From assembly GCF_905171765.1 (NCBI RefSeq), contig NC_053390.1, positions 575,634,471 through 575,698,470 of the forward strand: DNA of 64,000 nt, written 5' to 3'. Positions 1 to 11,712 of this stretch are shown here, piece after piece. The notes beneath the pieces were generated by a model, which was not told the DNA's origin, did no database searches, and saw only the letters and a list, made by a program, of their open reading frames with translations. The translations under genes were made by a program, and so were the position numbers. Positions within the stretch are counted from its first letter, which is position 1; every line of letters begins with the position of its first letter. Origin of the DNA: Bufo bufo (taxonomy: Eukaryota; Chordata; Amphibia; Anura; Bufonidae).

Positions 1-2640
1 GCAATCCTGTCTGCCTGACCCATCGTCGACTTTTGCCAAACACGTACTTTATTTTTTATTTTGTCTATCAGTGGGATAATATTCAATTTAGTATAGTCTC
101 TCACCAAGGGGCCAATCCAAACCCCCAGATATTCCAGTGAGTCAGTTAACATTAGACATCTAACGTCAGCCAATAACGTCAGTGGTAATAGGGCCGATTT
201 CTGCCAGTTCACTTCATATCCAGAGAAAAAACCAAATTTATTTATTATCTTCATAACATGGGGCAGGGCTGAATATCCATCCCTTAAATATATAAGAACA
301 TCATCAGCATAGAGGCTAATTCTATCCTGCAAATCCTGGCCTCCCAAACCAAGAATATCAATATCCTGTCTAACTCGACATGCCAGGGGCTCTAGAAAAA
401 TAGCAAATAAGAGAGGAGATAAGGGACAGCCCTGTCTAGTACCCCGCTGAAGTTCAAATGGATCCGATAAGGAGCCATTCACATTTATCCTTGCCTTAGG
501 AGATTTATATAATAACTTAACCCACTGGACAAAGTTAGAGCCAAAATTCATCCTGTACATTACTTCCCATAGAAAGTTCCACTCCACCCTGTCAAAGGCC
601 TTTGCGGCATCTAGTGACAGGATGGAGCGGTCCTCTCCCTCTCCCAGATAGATATTCATTAATGTTCTACGGATATTAGTCTGGGCTGAACGCCTTGGTA
701 TGAATCCCGTTTTGTCAGGATGGATTATCTTAGCTATTATCCTCTTGAGCCTATTAGCAAGCACTTTTGCACCAATTTTATAATCAGTGTTGAGTAAGGA
801 GATGGGTCTATATGACCCTATATCCAGTTCATTCTTTCCCTTTTTTAAAACTAAGGTAATAATAGCTTCGGACATTGATGGAGGTAGACGGCCCTCATTC
901 CAAGACGCATTTAATAACTGCAGTAAGTGAGGTAGAAGCACATCACTGTACCGCCGATATAATTCAAAAGGGAGGCCATCAGCCCCAGGGGCAGAGTTAC
1001 CTCTAGTTGATCTCAGTGCTTCTTCCAATTCCAAAAGTTGGATAGGAATCTCTAGCGCAGTTCTATCTTCCTGAGAGAGAGAGGGGAGATTAATTTTGTC
1101 CAGGTATAGTTTATGATTAACATGTCGCCCATTTAGGTCTGATCTGTATAAAGTAGCTAAGTAACTGACAAATTCTTGTTCAATATCTGCCATATCTGTA
1201 CGTATCTTTCCCTTGGGAGACCTAATACTTTAAATTATAGTGGTAGTTTGCTGATTTTGAATCAGGGAGGCTAGTAATCTCCCTGACTTTCCTGCCTCAC
1301 AGAACTGTTTTTGACCTGAAAAGAAAATCTTTTGTTGGAACTTGTCTTGAAGGTGACAATTATATTCCTCCCTAGCTTTGAGTAGGCTCTGTTGTATGTT
1401 TACACTTTGGTCCGCAGCTATTGTCCCCTGCAAAGAATGTACTCGCTGTTCAAGAGTAATCTCCTTTTCAGCGTAGGAAGCTTTAGTTTTTTGAATTCTG
1501 GAGTAGACAATGCCTCGGGTAAAAGCTTTTAAAGCGTCCCAAATATAATGTATATGAGCAGAATTAGAGTTATAATTCCAAAATTCTTCCAGCTCACTCC
1601 TTATTTCTCCCTGCTCTTGAATTATATTAAGCCAATGAGGATTAAGTCTGAAAATACGAGATCTCCTAACATCTTCCCGTTTTTTTTATTGCTAGGAGAA
1701 TTGGAGAATGGTCCGAGATCGTATGTGGCTCATATTTCATACGAACAATCCTATTAATAAAATTAGCCGTTGTAAAGGCAAGATCTATCCTGGATAGGGC
1801 AGTACAGGAACGACTATAGCAGGAGAATGTTTTTACATTACCATCCAAATGTCGCCAAATATCTATTAGCGCCATTTCTTGGCATATGTTAAATAGTAAC
1901 GATGTTCCTCCTGTTCCCGAACTGCTCTGTCCCGAAGAGATCCTGTCCAATCCACGATCCATGACATCATTAAAATCTCCTAGAAATACAATTGGGCATT
2001 CATCTCTTTGGCTTACAAAGTCAAAGAGTTGAGAAATAACGTTCAGAGAGAAAGGGGGAGGGATGTAAACAAACGCCAATATACAAGTTGTCTGAAACCA
2101 TTTACAGTGAAGAAACACGTACCTGCCCTCTTTATCTATTCTTTGTCCAATAGCTTCATACTGTACTTTATTCTGAATATACACACTAACCCCCCGAGAA
2201 TAAGAAGAGAAACAGGAGTGATACTCAGCTTGTGCCCACTTTTTTTTCATACAGAGAACTTTCTCGGGGGTCAGGTGAGTTTCAACTAAGCCCACTGTCT
2301 CGGGAAGGTGTTTATTAATTATATCAGAAATAATCACTCTTTTAGTCCTGTCCGCCAAGCCACGGACATTCCATACAAAAAGTCTTTCTGTCATTAGATC
2401 ATGACTATCCTGTGTCCAGGTCAACCATTGAAGGCCCGGACCTCCACAACCTGTTCACCCTGGATGTGCCCCGAGACCGCGAGTTCCCTCCCCCTATCCG
2501 CCCCCCTAATCCCCCTTCCTGGTTACCAGAGAGTGGCATCCCTCCCTGATAGCCTCTTCCTATTTGCACTTTAAACTTTTCGGGTATCCCTGGTGTTGTC
2601 CGTAGCTGGGGGGAGGAGACTGAGGAAGACATTTTCGTGT
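1..2640 (-). mobile_element. L1/Tx1-clade LINE, 5' part, continues beyond window start
   Basis: On the minus strand this region encodes an apurinic-type endonuclease (about 1670-2424) followed by a reverse transcriptase reading towards position 1. RT hallmarks are a RGTRQGCPLSPLL block near 400-445 and a YADD catalytic box near 300-312. The reading frame is broken between the two domains, so the copy is dead. Its 5' end abuts hAT transposase sequence at about 2640, so the LINE appears to have inserted into the hAT element. The 3' end and any target-site duplication lie outside the window. The L1/Tx1 clade call rests on RT and endonuclease motif style; exact family is not determined. Confidence 0.85.
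1666..2424 (-). pseudogene. LINE ORF2 N-terminal endonuclease domain (fragment)
   Basis: A 252-residue open segment with the exonuclease-endonuclease-phosphatase fold signature: an early VWNVRGL motif, an ETHL motif near residue 48, GDFND near residue 147, and a C-terminal SDHSPI motif. These correspond to the metal-binding and catalytic blocks that nick target DNA during target-primed reverse transcription. The frame ends at 1666, whereas intact LINE ORF2 proteins continue into RT. RT motifs reappear downstream in other frames, so at least one frameshift has occurred. This is a relic and not a host gene. Confidence 0.85.
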
Positions 2641-3358
2641 TCGATGAGCAGGAGCCAGGGTTCTCCACCGCTTCCAATTTAGTGCAAATGGGGGCCTTTA
2701 TGCTCCAGTGTTTGAAGAGGGACCCCCGTATAAAAAGCATAAAGGGCAAGAACCAGTACTGGGTGGAAACGTACTTAGACCTCCGGTACAAACACAAAAT
2801 GGCGGACGTTACCAGCATCACAGAGGGCTGTCAGAATGCAGCATTTCCAGGCCTTGCTGCGAGAGATGCTGCATTCTTCTGTTGCGGGCGCTGACAGAGG
2901 AATTTCCACCCACAGCGAAACAGGTGCGGGTACCAATCCTACCGCGCCTGCAGGAAGAGGGCGGTTTGAAGTTCTGTTGGTCACTTCGGATATGAGATCA
3001 TTCTTTCAGCCAACCCATTGACAGCCACCCTCCGTATCCAGCCTTGGGGAACGCCTAGACCAACAGGTGTCCAACTACATAGGGTTAACGGCCGATGTGG
3101 ATGCTCTGAGAAGTGAGGAACCCATGGACTACTGGGTGTGCAGGCTTGACCTGTGGCCAGAGCTGGCACAATTTGCCATGGGACTCTTGGCTTGCCCCTT
3201 GCCGAGTGTCCTATTCGAAAGGACGTTCAGTGCAGCAGGGGGATTGTGACTGATAAGCGCATTCGCCTAGCTCACAACAGTGTGGAATACCTCACATTTG
3301 AAAAAATGGATGAGGTATGGATCTCGGAGGAATTCAACACCTGTGACGACCACGTGTA
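2641..3358 (+). pseudogene. hAT transposase C-terminal region (broken)
   Basis: Conceptual translation in two frames gives a segment containing LDLRYKHKMAD, typical of the hAT catalytic domain, then the C-terminal dimerisation region: PLPSVLFERTFSAAGG followed by VTDKRIRL and ending in a stop at about 3357. The two halves are in different frames, with a one-base shift near 3240, and stops interrupt the 2890-3060 part. hAT transposases excise and reinsert DNA with 8-bp target duplications. This copy is inactive. It resembles the ZBED-like hAT group, but clade assignment would need alignment. Confidence 0.8.
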
Positions 3359-3445
3359 ATTGAATTTCTTTAGGTCATCCGCCACCACGCAAAATAAAGA
3401 ATGGTCCTTGTCTTATGTATATACAGCGGCATAAAAGGCCTTTTC

Positions 3446-3866
3446 TGTCAGGTGAATGCCTAATTTTTGGGGCCTGTACTCCACTGGCCTACAGTAAAAT
3501 TGTTATCCACTGACCGCCTAATATACCTCCAGCCACATAATCACTTCTTCATTTCTGTCCGGTAAATGCATAATTTTTGGGGCCTGTACTCCACTGGCCT
3601 GTAGTAAAATTGTTATGCCCTGACCGTGTAATATACCTCCAGCCACATAATCACTTGTTCTTTTCTGTCAGGTGAATGCCTAATTTTTGGGGCCTGTACT
3701 GACCTACAGTAAAATTGTTAGGCACTGACCGCCTAATATACCTCCAGCCACATAATCACTTCTTCATTTCTGTCCGGTAAATGCATAATTTTTGGGGCCT
3801 GTACTCCACTGGCCTGTAGTAAAATTGTTATGCACTAACCGTCTAATATACCTCCAGCCACATAAG
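3446..3866 (+). repeat. Tandem repeat, about 110-bp unit, four copies
   Basis: Copies begin near 3446, 3557, 3665 and 3771. Each carries the TTTTTGGGGCCTGTACT segment and ends with CTCCAGCCACATAA. The third copy has a short deletion. The array lies between the transposase stop and the hAT right terminus, so it is an internal non-coding part of that element. Confidence 0.85.
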
Positions 3867-5271
3867 CACCATAAGTTTACCTTTTAAGATGCATACAAAT
3901 GGCCCCTGATAAAAATATATATTTTTGGTGGGAATTTTTGCCATTGATCCCCCTCTGGTATGTCACTTTCCATGTTGTGGGACTTTTTGTGCACTTCTAG
4001 CAAGTATTTGTTGGCTGCAAATATGACCTGAAGATTTTTCAGGTTCGCCTGCCATTAAAGTGAATGGGGCCCGCCGCAAACGCGCGGTTCATGAACATTT
4101 GATTGCAAAACGCGCGTTCGCGAAACGTCCTGGCCAATGTTCGTCCATCACTAAATCCCAATTCACCGCAGAGCGGATAATGGGATGTACGTATATTTCC
4201 TTTTAATACACCACATAAATGGCTGTAGTACAAAGTAACTTCACCGCTGAATGGCAATTAAGGCCTCATGCACACGACCGTTGTGTGCACCCGTGGCCGT
4301 TGTGCCGTTTTCCGTTTTTTTTCGCGGACCCATTGACTTTCAATGGGTCCGTGGAAAAATCGGAAAATGCACCGTTTTGCAGCCGCATCCGTGATCCGTG
4401 TTTCCTGGCCGTGAAAAAAATATAACCTGTCCTATTTTTTTCACGGCCAACGGTTCACGGACCCATTCAAGTCAATGGGTCCGTGTAAGAACACGGATGC
4501 ACACAAGATTGGCATCCGTGTCCGTGATCCGTGGCCGTAGTTTAGTTTTTATACAGACGGATCCGAAGATCCGTCTGCATAAAGCTTTTTCAAAGCTGAG
4601 TTTTCACTTCGTGAAAACTCAGAACCGACGGTATATTCTAACACAGAAGCGTTCCCATGGTGATGGGGACGCTTCTAGTTAGAATACACTACAAACTGTG
4701 TACAAGACTGCCCCCTGCTGCCTGGCAGCACCCGATCTCTTACAGGGGGCCGTGATCAGCACAATTAACCCCTTCAGGTGCGGCACCTGAAAGGGTTAAT
4801 TGTACTATCATATCCCCCTGTAAGAGATCAGGGCTGCCAGGCAGCAGGGGGCAGACCCTCCCCCCCCTCCCCAGTTTGAATATCATTGGTGGCCAGTGCG
4901 GCCCCTCCCTCTATTGTAATAATTCGTTGGTGGCACAGTGTGCGCCCCCCCCCTCCCTCCCTCCATTGTAATAATTCGTTGGTGGCACAGTGTGCGCCCC
5001 CCCCCCCTTCCTCCCTCTATTGTAATAAATCGTTGGTGGCACAGTGTGCGCCCCCCATTGCCCCCCCCCTCCCTCTATAGCATTAACAACGTTGGTGGCC
5101 AGTGTGCGGCCTCCCATCTCCCCCCCCCCCCCCCCATCATTGGTGGCAGCGGAGTTCCGATCGAGTCCCAGTTTAATCGCTGGGGCTCCGATCGGTAACC
5201 ATGGCAACCAGGACGCTACTACAGTCCTCGTTGCCATGGTTACTTAGCAATAGTACAATAGTTGAAGAGTC

Positions 5272-5282
5272 ATACTTACCTG
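5272..5282 (-). other. Perfect U1-complementary 5' splice site (minus strand)
   Basis: The + strand reads ATACTTACCTG, identical to the 5' end of vertebrate U1 snRNA. The minus strand is therefore CAGGTAAGTAT, an 11-nt perfect donor. Its inverted partner lies at 5420-5430. No exon is evident around it. Confidence 0.5.
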
Positions 5283-5419
5283 CTGCTGCGATGTTCGTGT
5301 CCGGCCGGGAGCTCCACCTACTGGTAAGTGACAGTGACAGGTCTGTGCGGCGCATTGCTAAATGAACCGTCACTTACCAGTAGGAGGAGCTCCCGGCCGG
5401 ACACGAACATCACAGCTCC

Positions 5420-5430
5420 CAGGTAAGTAT
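5420..5430 (+). other. Perfect U1-complementary 5' splice site (plus strand)
   Basis: CAGGTAAGTAT on the + strand, mirror partner of 5272-5282 across the palindrome centre. It is a consensus donor with full U1 complementarity, carried by a repeat. Use in splicing is not shown. Confidence 0.5.
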
Positions 5431-8165
5431 GAATCTTGTACTATTGCTAGTAACCCGCTGCCACCAATGATCGGGGGGGGGGGCGCAAGATGGGAGGCCG
5501 CACACTGGCCACCAATGTTGTTAATGCTATAGAGGGAGGGGGGCCAATAATTGCCACCAACGATTTATTACAATAGAGGGAGGAAGGGGGGGGGGGGGCG
5601 CACACTGTGCCACCAACGAATTATTACAATAGAGGGAGGAAGGGGGGGGGGGCGCACACTGTGCCACCAACGATTTATTACAATGGAGGGAGGAAGGGGG
5701 GGGGGGCCGCACTGGCCACCAATGATATTCAAACTGGGGAGGGGGGTGGGGTCTGCCCCCTGCTGCCTGGCAGCCCTGATCTCTTACAGGGGGATATGAT
5801 AGTACAATTAACCCCTTCAGGTGCGGCACCTGAGGGGTTAATTGTGCTGATCACGGCCCCCTGTAAGAGATCGGATGCTGCTAGGCAGCAGGGGGCAGTC
5901 ATGTACACAGTTTGTAGTATATTCTAACTAGAAGCGTCCCCATCACCATGGGAACGCCTCTGTGTTAGAATATACTGTCGGAAATGAGGTTTCACGATCT
6001 AACTCATATCCGACAGTATATTCTAACATAGAGGCGTTCCCATGGTGATGGGGACGCTTCAAGTTAAAATATACCATCGGATTGGAGAAAACTCCGATCT
6101 GATGGTAAAGGGACTCCGGACTTTACATTGAAAGTCAATGGGGACGGATCCGTTTGAAATGGCACCATATTGTGTCAACGTCAAACGGATCCGTCCCCAT
6201 TGACTTGCATTGTAATTCAGGACGGATCCGTTTGGCTCCGCACGGCCAGGCGGACACCAAAATGACTTTTTTTTTCATGTCCGTGGATCCGCCAAAAATC
6301 AAGGAAGACCCACGGACGAAAAAACGGTCACGGATCACGGACCTACGGACCCTGTTTTTGCGGACCGTGAAAAAAAACGTTCGTGTGCATGAGGCCTAAG
6401 ACATATATATTTTTTTCTTTTTAATAAAGTCCCCCACAAAAAGAAAATAATCACAATTCACCGCAGAAGGTGAATTAAGACGTATTCTTTTACTTAGAAC
6501 TACACCCCCCAAAAAAAATATAACAATTCACTGCAGAACGGCTAATGGGATGTACGTATATTTCCTTTTTCTACACCACGTAAACTTCACCGCAGAACGG
6601 CACTTATGACATATATTTTTTTCCTTTTTTTTCCTATTAATACACCTCCTCAAAAAAAGTAAACCAATGTAAAATCAACGCAGGACGGCTAATAGGACGT
6701 ATGTATCTATCCTATTAATACACCCTGTAAATGGCTGCAGTACAATGAAACTTCATCGCTGAACGGCAATTATGACATATATTTTTCCCTTTTTTTTCCT
6801 ATTTCTACACCCCAAAAAATAAATATAACAATCACAATTCACCGCAGAAGGTGAATTAAGACGTATTCTTTTACTTATAACTACACCCCCCCAAAAAAAT
6901 ATAACAATTCACTGCAGAACGGCTAATGGGATGTACGTATATTTCCTTTTTCTACACCACGTAAATGGCTGTAGTACAATGTAACTTCACCGCAGAACGG
7001 CACTTATGACATATATTTTTTTCCTTTTTTTTCCTATTAATACACCTCCTCAAAAAAAGTAAAACAATGTGAAATCAACGCAGGACGGCTAATAGGACGT
7101 ATGTATCTATCCTATTAATACACCCTGTAAATGGCTGCAGTACAATGAAACTTCATCGCTGAACGGCAATTATGACATATATTTTTCCCTTTTTTTTTTC
7201 TATTTCTACACCCCAAAAAATAAATATAACAATCACAATTCACCGCAGAAGGTCAATTAAGATGTATTCTTTTACTTATAACTACACCCCAAAAAAAAGA
7301 AATATAACAATTCACCACAGAACGGCTAATGGTTTGTACGTATATTTCCTTTTTCTACACCACGTAAATGGCTGTAGTACAATGTAACTTCATCGCCGAA
7401 TGGTACTTATAACATATTTTTATTTAATACACCCCCCAAAAAAAAATAGTTTAATTAATGCAGAACGGCTAATGGGACGTACATATCTTTCCTAATAATG
7501 CACTCCGTAAATGGCTGTAGTACACTGTAACTTCACTGCCGAACGGCACTTATGACATATATATATATTTTTTCCTATTAATACACCCCCCCCAAAAAAG
7601 TAAAACAATGTAAAATCAACGCAGGACGGCTAATAGGACGTACGTATCTATCCTATTAATACACCCTGTAAATGGCTGTAGTACAATGAAACTTCACCAC
7701 TGAACGGCAATTATGACATATTTTGACCTTTTTTTTCCTATTAATACACCCAAAAAAACCTATGTAAAATCAACTCAGAATGGCTAATGGGACGTAAGTA
7801 TCTTTCCTATTAATACACCCCGTAAATGGTTATAGTACAATGTAACTTCACCCCTGAACAGCACTTATGACATATATTTTTTCTTTTCTTTTTTTCCTAT
7901 TAATACACCCCCCCCCCAAAAAAAAAAGTAAAACAATGTAAAATCAACACATGACGGCTAATAGGAAGTACTTATCCATCCTATTAATACACCCCATAAA
8001 TGGCTGTAGTACAATATAACTTCACCTCTGAACGGCAATTATGACATTAATTTTTCCCTTTTTTTTCTTATTAATACACCCCCCCAAAAAAAAGTTAAAC
8101 AATGTTAAATCAATGCAGAACGGCTAATAGGACATACGTATATTTCTTATTAATACACCCCATAA

Positions 8166-8763
8166 ATGGCTGTATCACAGAGAACTTGCACCCCAATCAC
8201 AAGCAAGGTTTGCTGGAATTAGTCATGTATCATATAGTGCAAACAATTTAAAAGCAATTTGGATCCCCAATTAGTGCAGCAAGGTGTAATAGGATTGCTC
8301 CTATTACCCAGGCTGTACACTCTCCTATTGCACCCTGTTCTCCTTTTATAGTGTAGATGATGCCTACCTATCCTTTCCCTACACCTTGACTAATCTTTCC
8401 CTGAACTTCTAAATCGATTTTTCAGCACAATAAAGTATTTTCTACCACTGTCCTTAGCGCCTGCTGACGTCTCTCCCTGCCCTAAGTACACTGGAAAATG
8501 GATAAATCCAAGATGGCTGAGGCAATTTATAGGGCTGTGACATCACAGGGGCTGGCTGGCTGCTAATTGGCTGCATGCATGGCATTGTGGGTGATCCCTC
8601 ATTCCCAGAGTTCTTTGCTTTATTTCCTAACACATGCAGCAGTTTAGGAAAAAATGTGATTCGTTACTACGAAGCGTGAGGAAATTTGGATTCGGTGCAA
8701 TTCTTATTTTTCCTGAAATTCGGATCAAATTCCACTTCGTCAACTTCGATTTGCTCATCTCTA
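8166..8763. mobile_element. hAT-type non-autonomous element, right terminus
   Basis: The segment ends at 8763 in GCTCATCTCTA, the inverse of the TAGAGATGAGC terminus seen at 46459. It is preceded by about 60 bp rich in TTCG motifs typical of this MITE group. I cannot define the left end. The tandem array before it may be internal sequence of the same element. Confidence 0.5.
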
Positions 8764-10540
8764 AGTATTATAAAAATTCAAATTGCTGAAAATAACTATA
8801 ATAATAGATGCTGTAAATAAAGTGGTATTCCCAGGTCAGACTTTGATGGCATATCCGTAGGATAAGCTAGCTGTCAATGTCAGATAGGTGCTGTGTAACA
8901 GCAGCTGCAGTATGCCGTTGTTCCCCCGCTTACCGCCGTGGACCGTCCACCGCTGCAGTCCTGGGCTCTGTCGCTGTGCGCGCTGTGGTACTGAGGATTC
9001 CGCTCCACAGGTTCCACTCAGCCCTGGCCATGGAATGCTTGCTGCTGGTTTCTGGTTACACTGCCCTAGGGGTGGCAAGCATCACTCCCTGGGCTGCACG
9101 GATTGGGTCATGTGACCTCGCTTACCAACCCAGGCTCTCCTGCAGGTACTAAAGTGGCTCAGCCGCCTTCCCAGATGCCTCAGTGTCAAGGTCCTTTTGT
9201 TTGCTAAGTTCCTGATACTCACATGTGTTCCTGACTTATACTTCGTTCCTGGACTCTGCTACTCATCTATTCCCTGCCTGCTTGCCTTGACTCTTCTGTT
9301 GCCGACCCAGATTGCCTGACCTGTACCTGTGCCGCCTGCCCTGACCTTTGCCTGTCTGACTACGCCTCTGCTCCATCCTTTGGTCCTGCACTGTTGCTCC
9401 TGGTAACGACATCGCCTGCCTGACTATGCTTGTACTTCTGGTACCTACTCAGGTATCTCCTGGTCCGCCTGGACCAGCTGTCTCGTGTACCTATCCTCCT
9501 CAAGAGGTAGTGACCTCGTGTACCCCTCTGGAAAGTCTATCCCCACCATCAGGGGCACTGTGAAGAATCGAGGGGTACACTTAGACAATGCCGTTAGGGG
9601 AGGTGGGACACGCTTGATCAAGGTGCCTATTTATGTGTTGTTGTTCTAGGGCAGCAATTCCAGGCACCTATAACATTACATCTATACCAATAATGTGTTT
9701 GGTATCTTATTAGACAGCTGTACTGTGAACTATATCAATATATGTACTCAGCAGCTTTGGAGAATATGTACATAGATAACCGTATATATTGGATATCATC
9801 ATTATCTTGTATTATTTAGACAACACATTGTGTAGAGCATCGGTTGATCAATATACAGTTCATCCATAGCTGTGGTGCTCTACTGCTCCTTGTACGGAAG
9901 CTTTGTTATTTTTTGTACCTAGACTAGGCCATCATCAATTGGGCATTCGATAAGGCTCTGCCCACAATCCCACAAGAGGGTCAGTCTCTAGGGCATTCCA
10001 GGAGGTTCCTGAACACGGGATCGCCCCTATCGGGGCGGCTATTCCGTTTTTAGGCAGGGCACATGCAGTATAGGGCCAAATCTAGGGATAGGCCAAAATC
10101 GATATACGACCAACCTGCCCAGATCCCAGTGTCCTCAAGCATTGACTGAGGAACAGGAACATCTCCGTAGAGTATACGTAGTATACATCCACCCCTGATG
10201 TGTTTTTTTTTTCTTTTCTTTTCTTTTTCCTGTATTTTGTTTGTCTGTGGGAGTTTGTTATTTTATATGTAATCAACATTAAAGGCTACGTTTTATAACA
10301 GGAGGTACCCTGTGACTAAATAATAATATATACATACCACCCGTAATCATTACTCCCTCTGATGGGATATCGTCTTAGCTGTGACTTCAAGAATTAAAAC
10401 AAAGAAAGAATGTAACAACTTAATGTTAGGGATACATGGGCTCACTCAAAACTTTCAGCTGTCACCGGCAATGGACCCTCTGTGTCTTTGAAGGCCAGTA
10501 AGTGAGGCAGCTAGTGACCTATAAATTAGCTATTAATATC
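8764..10540. other. Unassigned intergenic sequence, possible LTR fragment
   Basis: No coding region is supported. The stretch 8930-9620 is rich in short CTGACC/CCTGCC-type pyrimidine motifs resembling vertebrate retroelement LTRs, but no termini or duplication were found. 9620-10320 ends with a T/C-rich tract and an ATTAAAGG motif, possibly the 3' end of a retroelement. 10320-10540 shows nothing recognisable. Confidence 0.3.
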
Positions 10541-10623
10541 AAAGGGGTTCTTCGGAATTTACAGTCGGGTCCATAAATATTGGGACATCGACACAATTCT
10601 AACATGTTTGGCTCTATACACCA

Positions 10624-11479
10624 GAGATGTCAACCTCCTGGCACTCTGGAAGTTTTCGCTTGGAGTCGGGTTCCCACCCCGTATAAATAGTAGAAATGAA
10701 AAAACTCCATCTCTGTGCGTCAAATGATATTAAGTTTTATTTGAGATGCGGCATCAAAATTGTGACGTTTCGGCCCGGACAGCCTTTATCAAACTGTGTG
10801 ACAATACAATCAAAAAGGTGACAATTATAATCATGCATAATGTCCAACATCTGGTGTCAATAATAAACATAGTATCCATAGAACAATTATACACACACAG
10901 GCCCCACTAGAAAACCCCTAGCACAAAGGTGTTGATGTCAAAAGGATTCTTTGAATAAATATCAAAAAAGAAAAAAGGAGAGAAAATTAACAAAAAAGAA
11001 AGAAATAATTAGCAGCATATTCAAGTCAACAAATCCAGTGTTAGAAGTATATAGGACATATACATCAAGGAAAAAACCTATGTTGATGACAACGGTATGT
11101 AGAACTAGTAAACACATTATAATCTCACATGCTTTCTATGATGGGAGCATGGGAGCAACCACAGGAGGAGCAGACTACTGAAGAGGTCCTGAGATGCAAG
11201 GTAATATGTCATTTATGAATAAGAGTGGCTATGGTATATGTGCCCCAGTATGGTTAGTAGAGCAAACCTGGCAAATCTATAAGCAGCCCTGATCGGTGTG
11301 TGATGTGGAGAACTTACCCACTGCCGCTGTTAGGTAATGCGCCCGTCTGCGCTGCGCTCTTCAGATACTGGCGTGTGTCCACACGCCTAGATGGGGATGC
11401 GCTATGGTGCCTGCTTGGCGCGCCTCTATGTAGCGTGGGGGGGAAGGGTGGCACTGTGTATCGAGAGCTCCCATTTCAT
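10624..11479 (-). mobile_element. Penelope-like element fragment inserted in the Tc1 TIR
   Basis: The insert is bounded by a perfect 14-bp duplication, GGCTCTATACACCA, at 10610-10623 and 11480-11493. That size fits retrotransposition. On its minus strand it carries GATAAAGGCTGTC then CGGGCCGAAACGTC, which I associate with Penelope-like 3' regions. No protein-coding remnant was recognised, so the class call is inference. Confidence 0.6.
10764..10793 (-). ncRNA. Hammerhead-ribozyme-like motif (degenerate)
   Basis: On the minus strand the order is TTGATAA, a GGC/GCC stem with a short loop, GAAAC, then GTC. This mimics the hammerhead order CUGAUGA, stem II, GAAA, GUC. Two core positions differ from consensus (C3 to U and G8 to A), so self-cleavage is doubtful. 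Penelope-like elements are known hosts of hammerheads. Confidence 0.3.
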
Positions 11480-11712
11480 GGCTCTATACACCACCACAAT
11501 GGATTTGAAATGAAACAAACAAGATGTGCTTTAACTGTAGACTGTCAGCTTTAATTTAAGGTTATTTACATCCAAATCAGGTGAACGGTGTAGGATTTAC
11601 AACAGTTTGCATATGTGCCTCCCACTTGTTAAGGGACCAAAAGTAATGGGACAGAATAATAATCATAACTCAAACTTTCACTTTTTAATACTTGGTTGCA
11701 AATCCTTTGCAG

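Larger units (their letters stand above)
2641..4153 (+). mobile_element. hAT DNA transposon relic (3' half)
   Basis: This holds the end of a hAT transposase (2641-3358), a four-copy internal tandem repeat (3446-3866) and a right terminus ending in CATCACTA at 4153, the inverse of the TAGTGATG-type hAT end. The left half is missing because an L1/Tx1 LINE inserted at about 2640, so the remainder probably lies before the window. Immediately right of 4153 the unrelated tandem array begins. Confidence 0.75.
4262..6396. mobile_element. Palindromic Harbinger-like non-autonomous element (2.1 kb)
   Basis: Termini are GGCCTCATGCACACGA at the left and its inverse at the right. TAA is duplicated at 4259-4261 and 6397-6399. 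A 3-bp TWA duplication and GGCC-type ends suggest PIF/Harbinger, by inference. The interior is a giant inverted repeat centred near 5335. Each arm carries a C- or G-rich tandem repeat with a unit of about 55-60 bp (about 4890-5090 and 5555-5720) and a CCCCCTGTAAGAGATC hairpin block. No transposase is present. The proline-rich or glycine-rich open frames in the arms are composition artefacts. Confidence 0.75.
4154..8165 (+). repeat. AT-rich tandem array, about 160-bp unit with longer variants, split by an insertion
   Basis: The segments 4154-4258 and 6400-8165 share recurring blocks: AATGGCTGTAGTACAATG, a CGGCACTTATGACATAT block, an ATTAATACACCCC block and AACGGCTAATGGGACGTA. The AATGGCTG block recurs at about 6731, 6964, 7131, 7367, 7510, 7671, 7827, 7999 and 8165, giving spacings of about 143-172 and occasionally about 235 bp. 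A longer period of about 385-400 bp is visible in the first third. The block 4262-6396 is a later insertion. Short open frames here have no protein similarity I recognise. Confidence 0.85.

Noticed and set aside
5272..5282. Possible U1 snRNA gene
   Set aside because: Only the first 11 nt match U1. The following bases do not continue the U1 sequence, and no U1 stem-loops are present.
4886..5829. Proline- or glycine-rich open frames on both strands
   Set aside because: They come from C- and G-run tandem repeats in the arms of the palindromic element.
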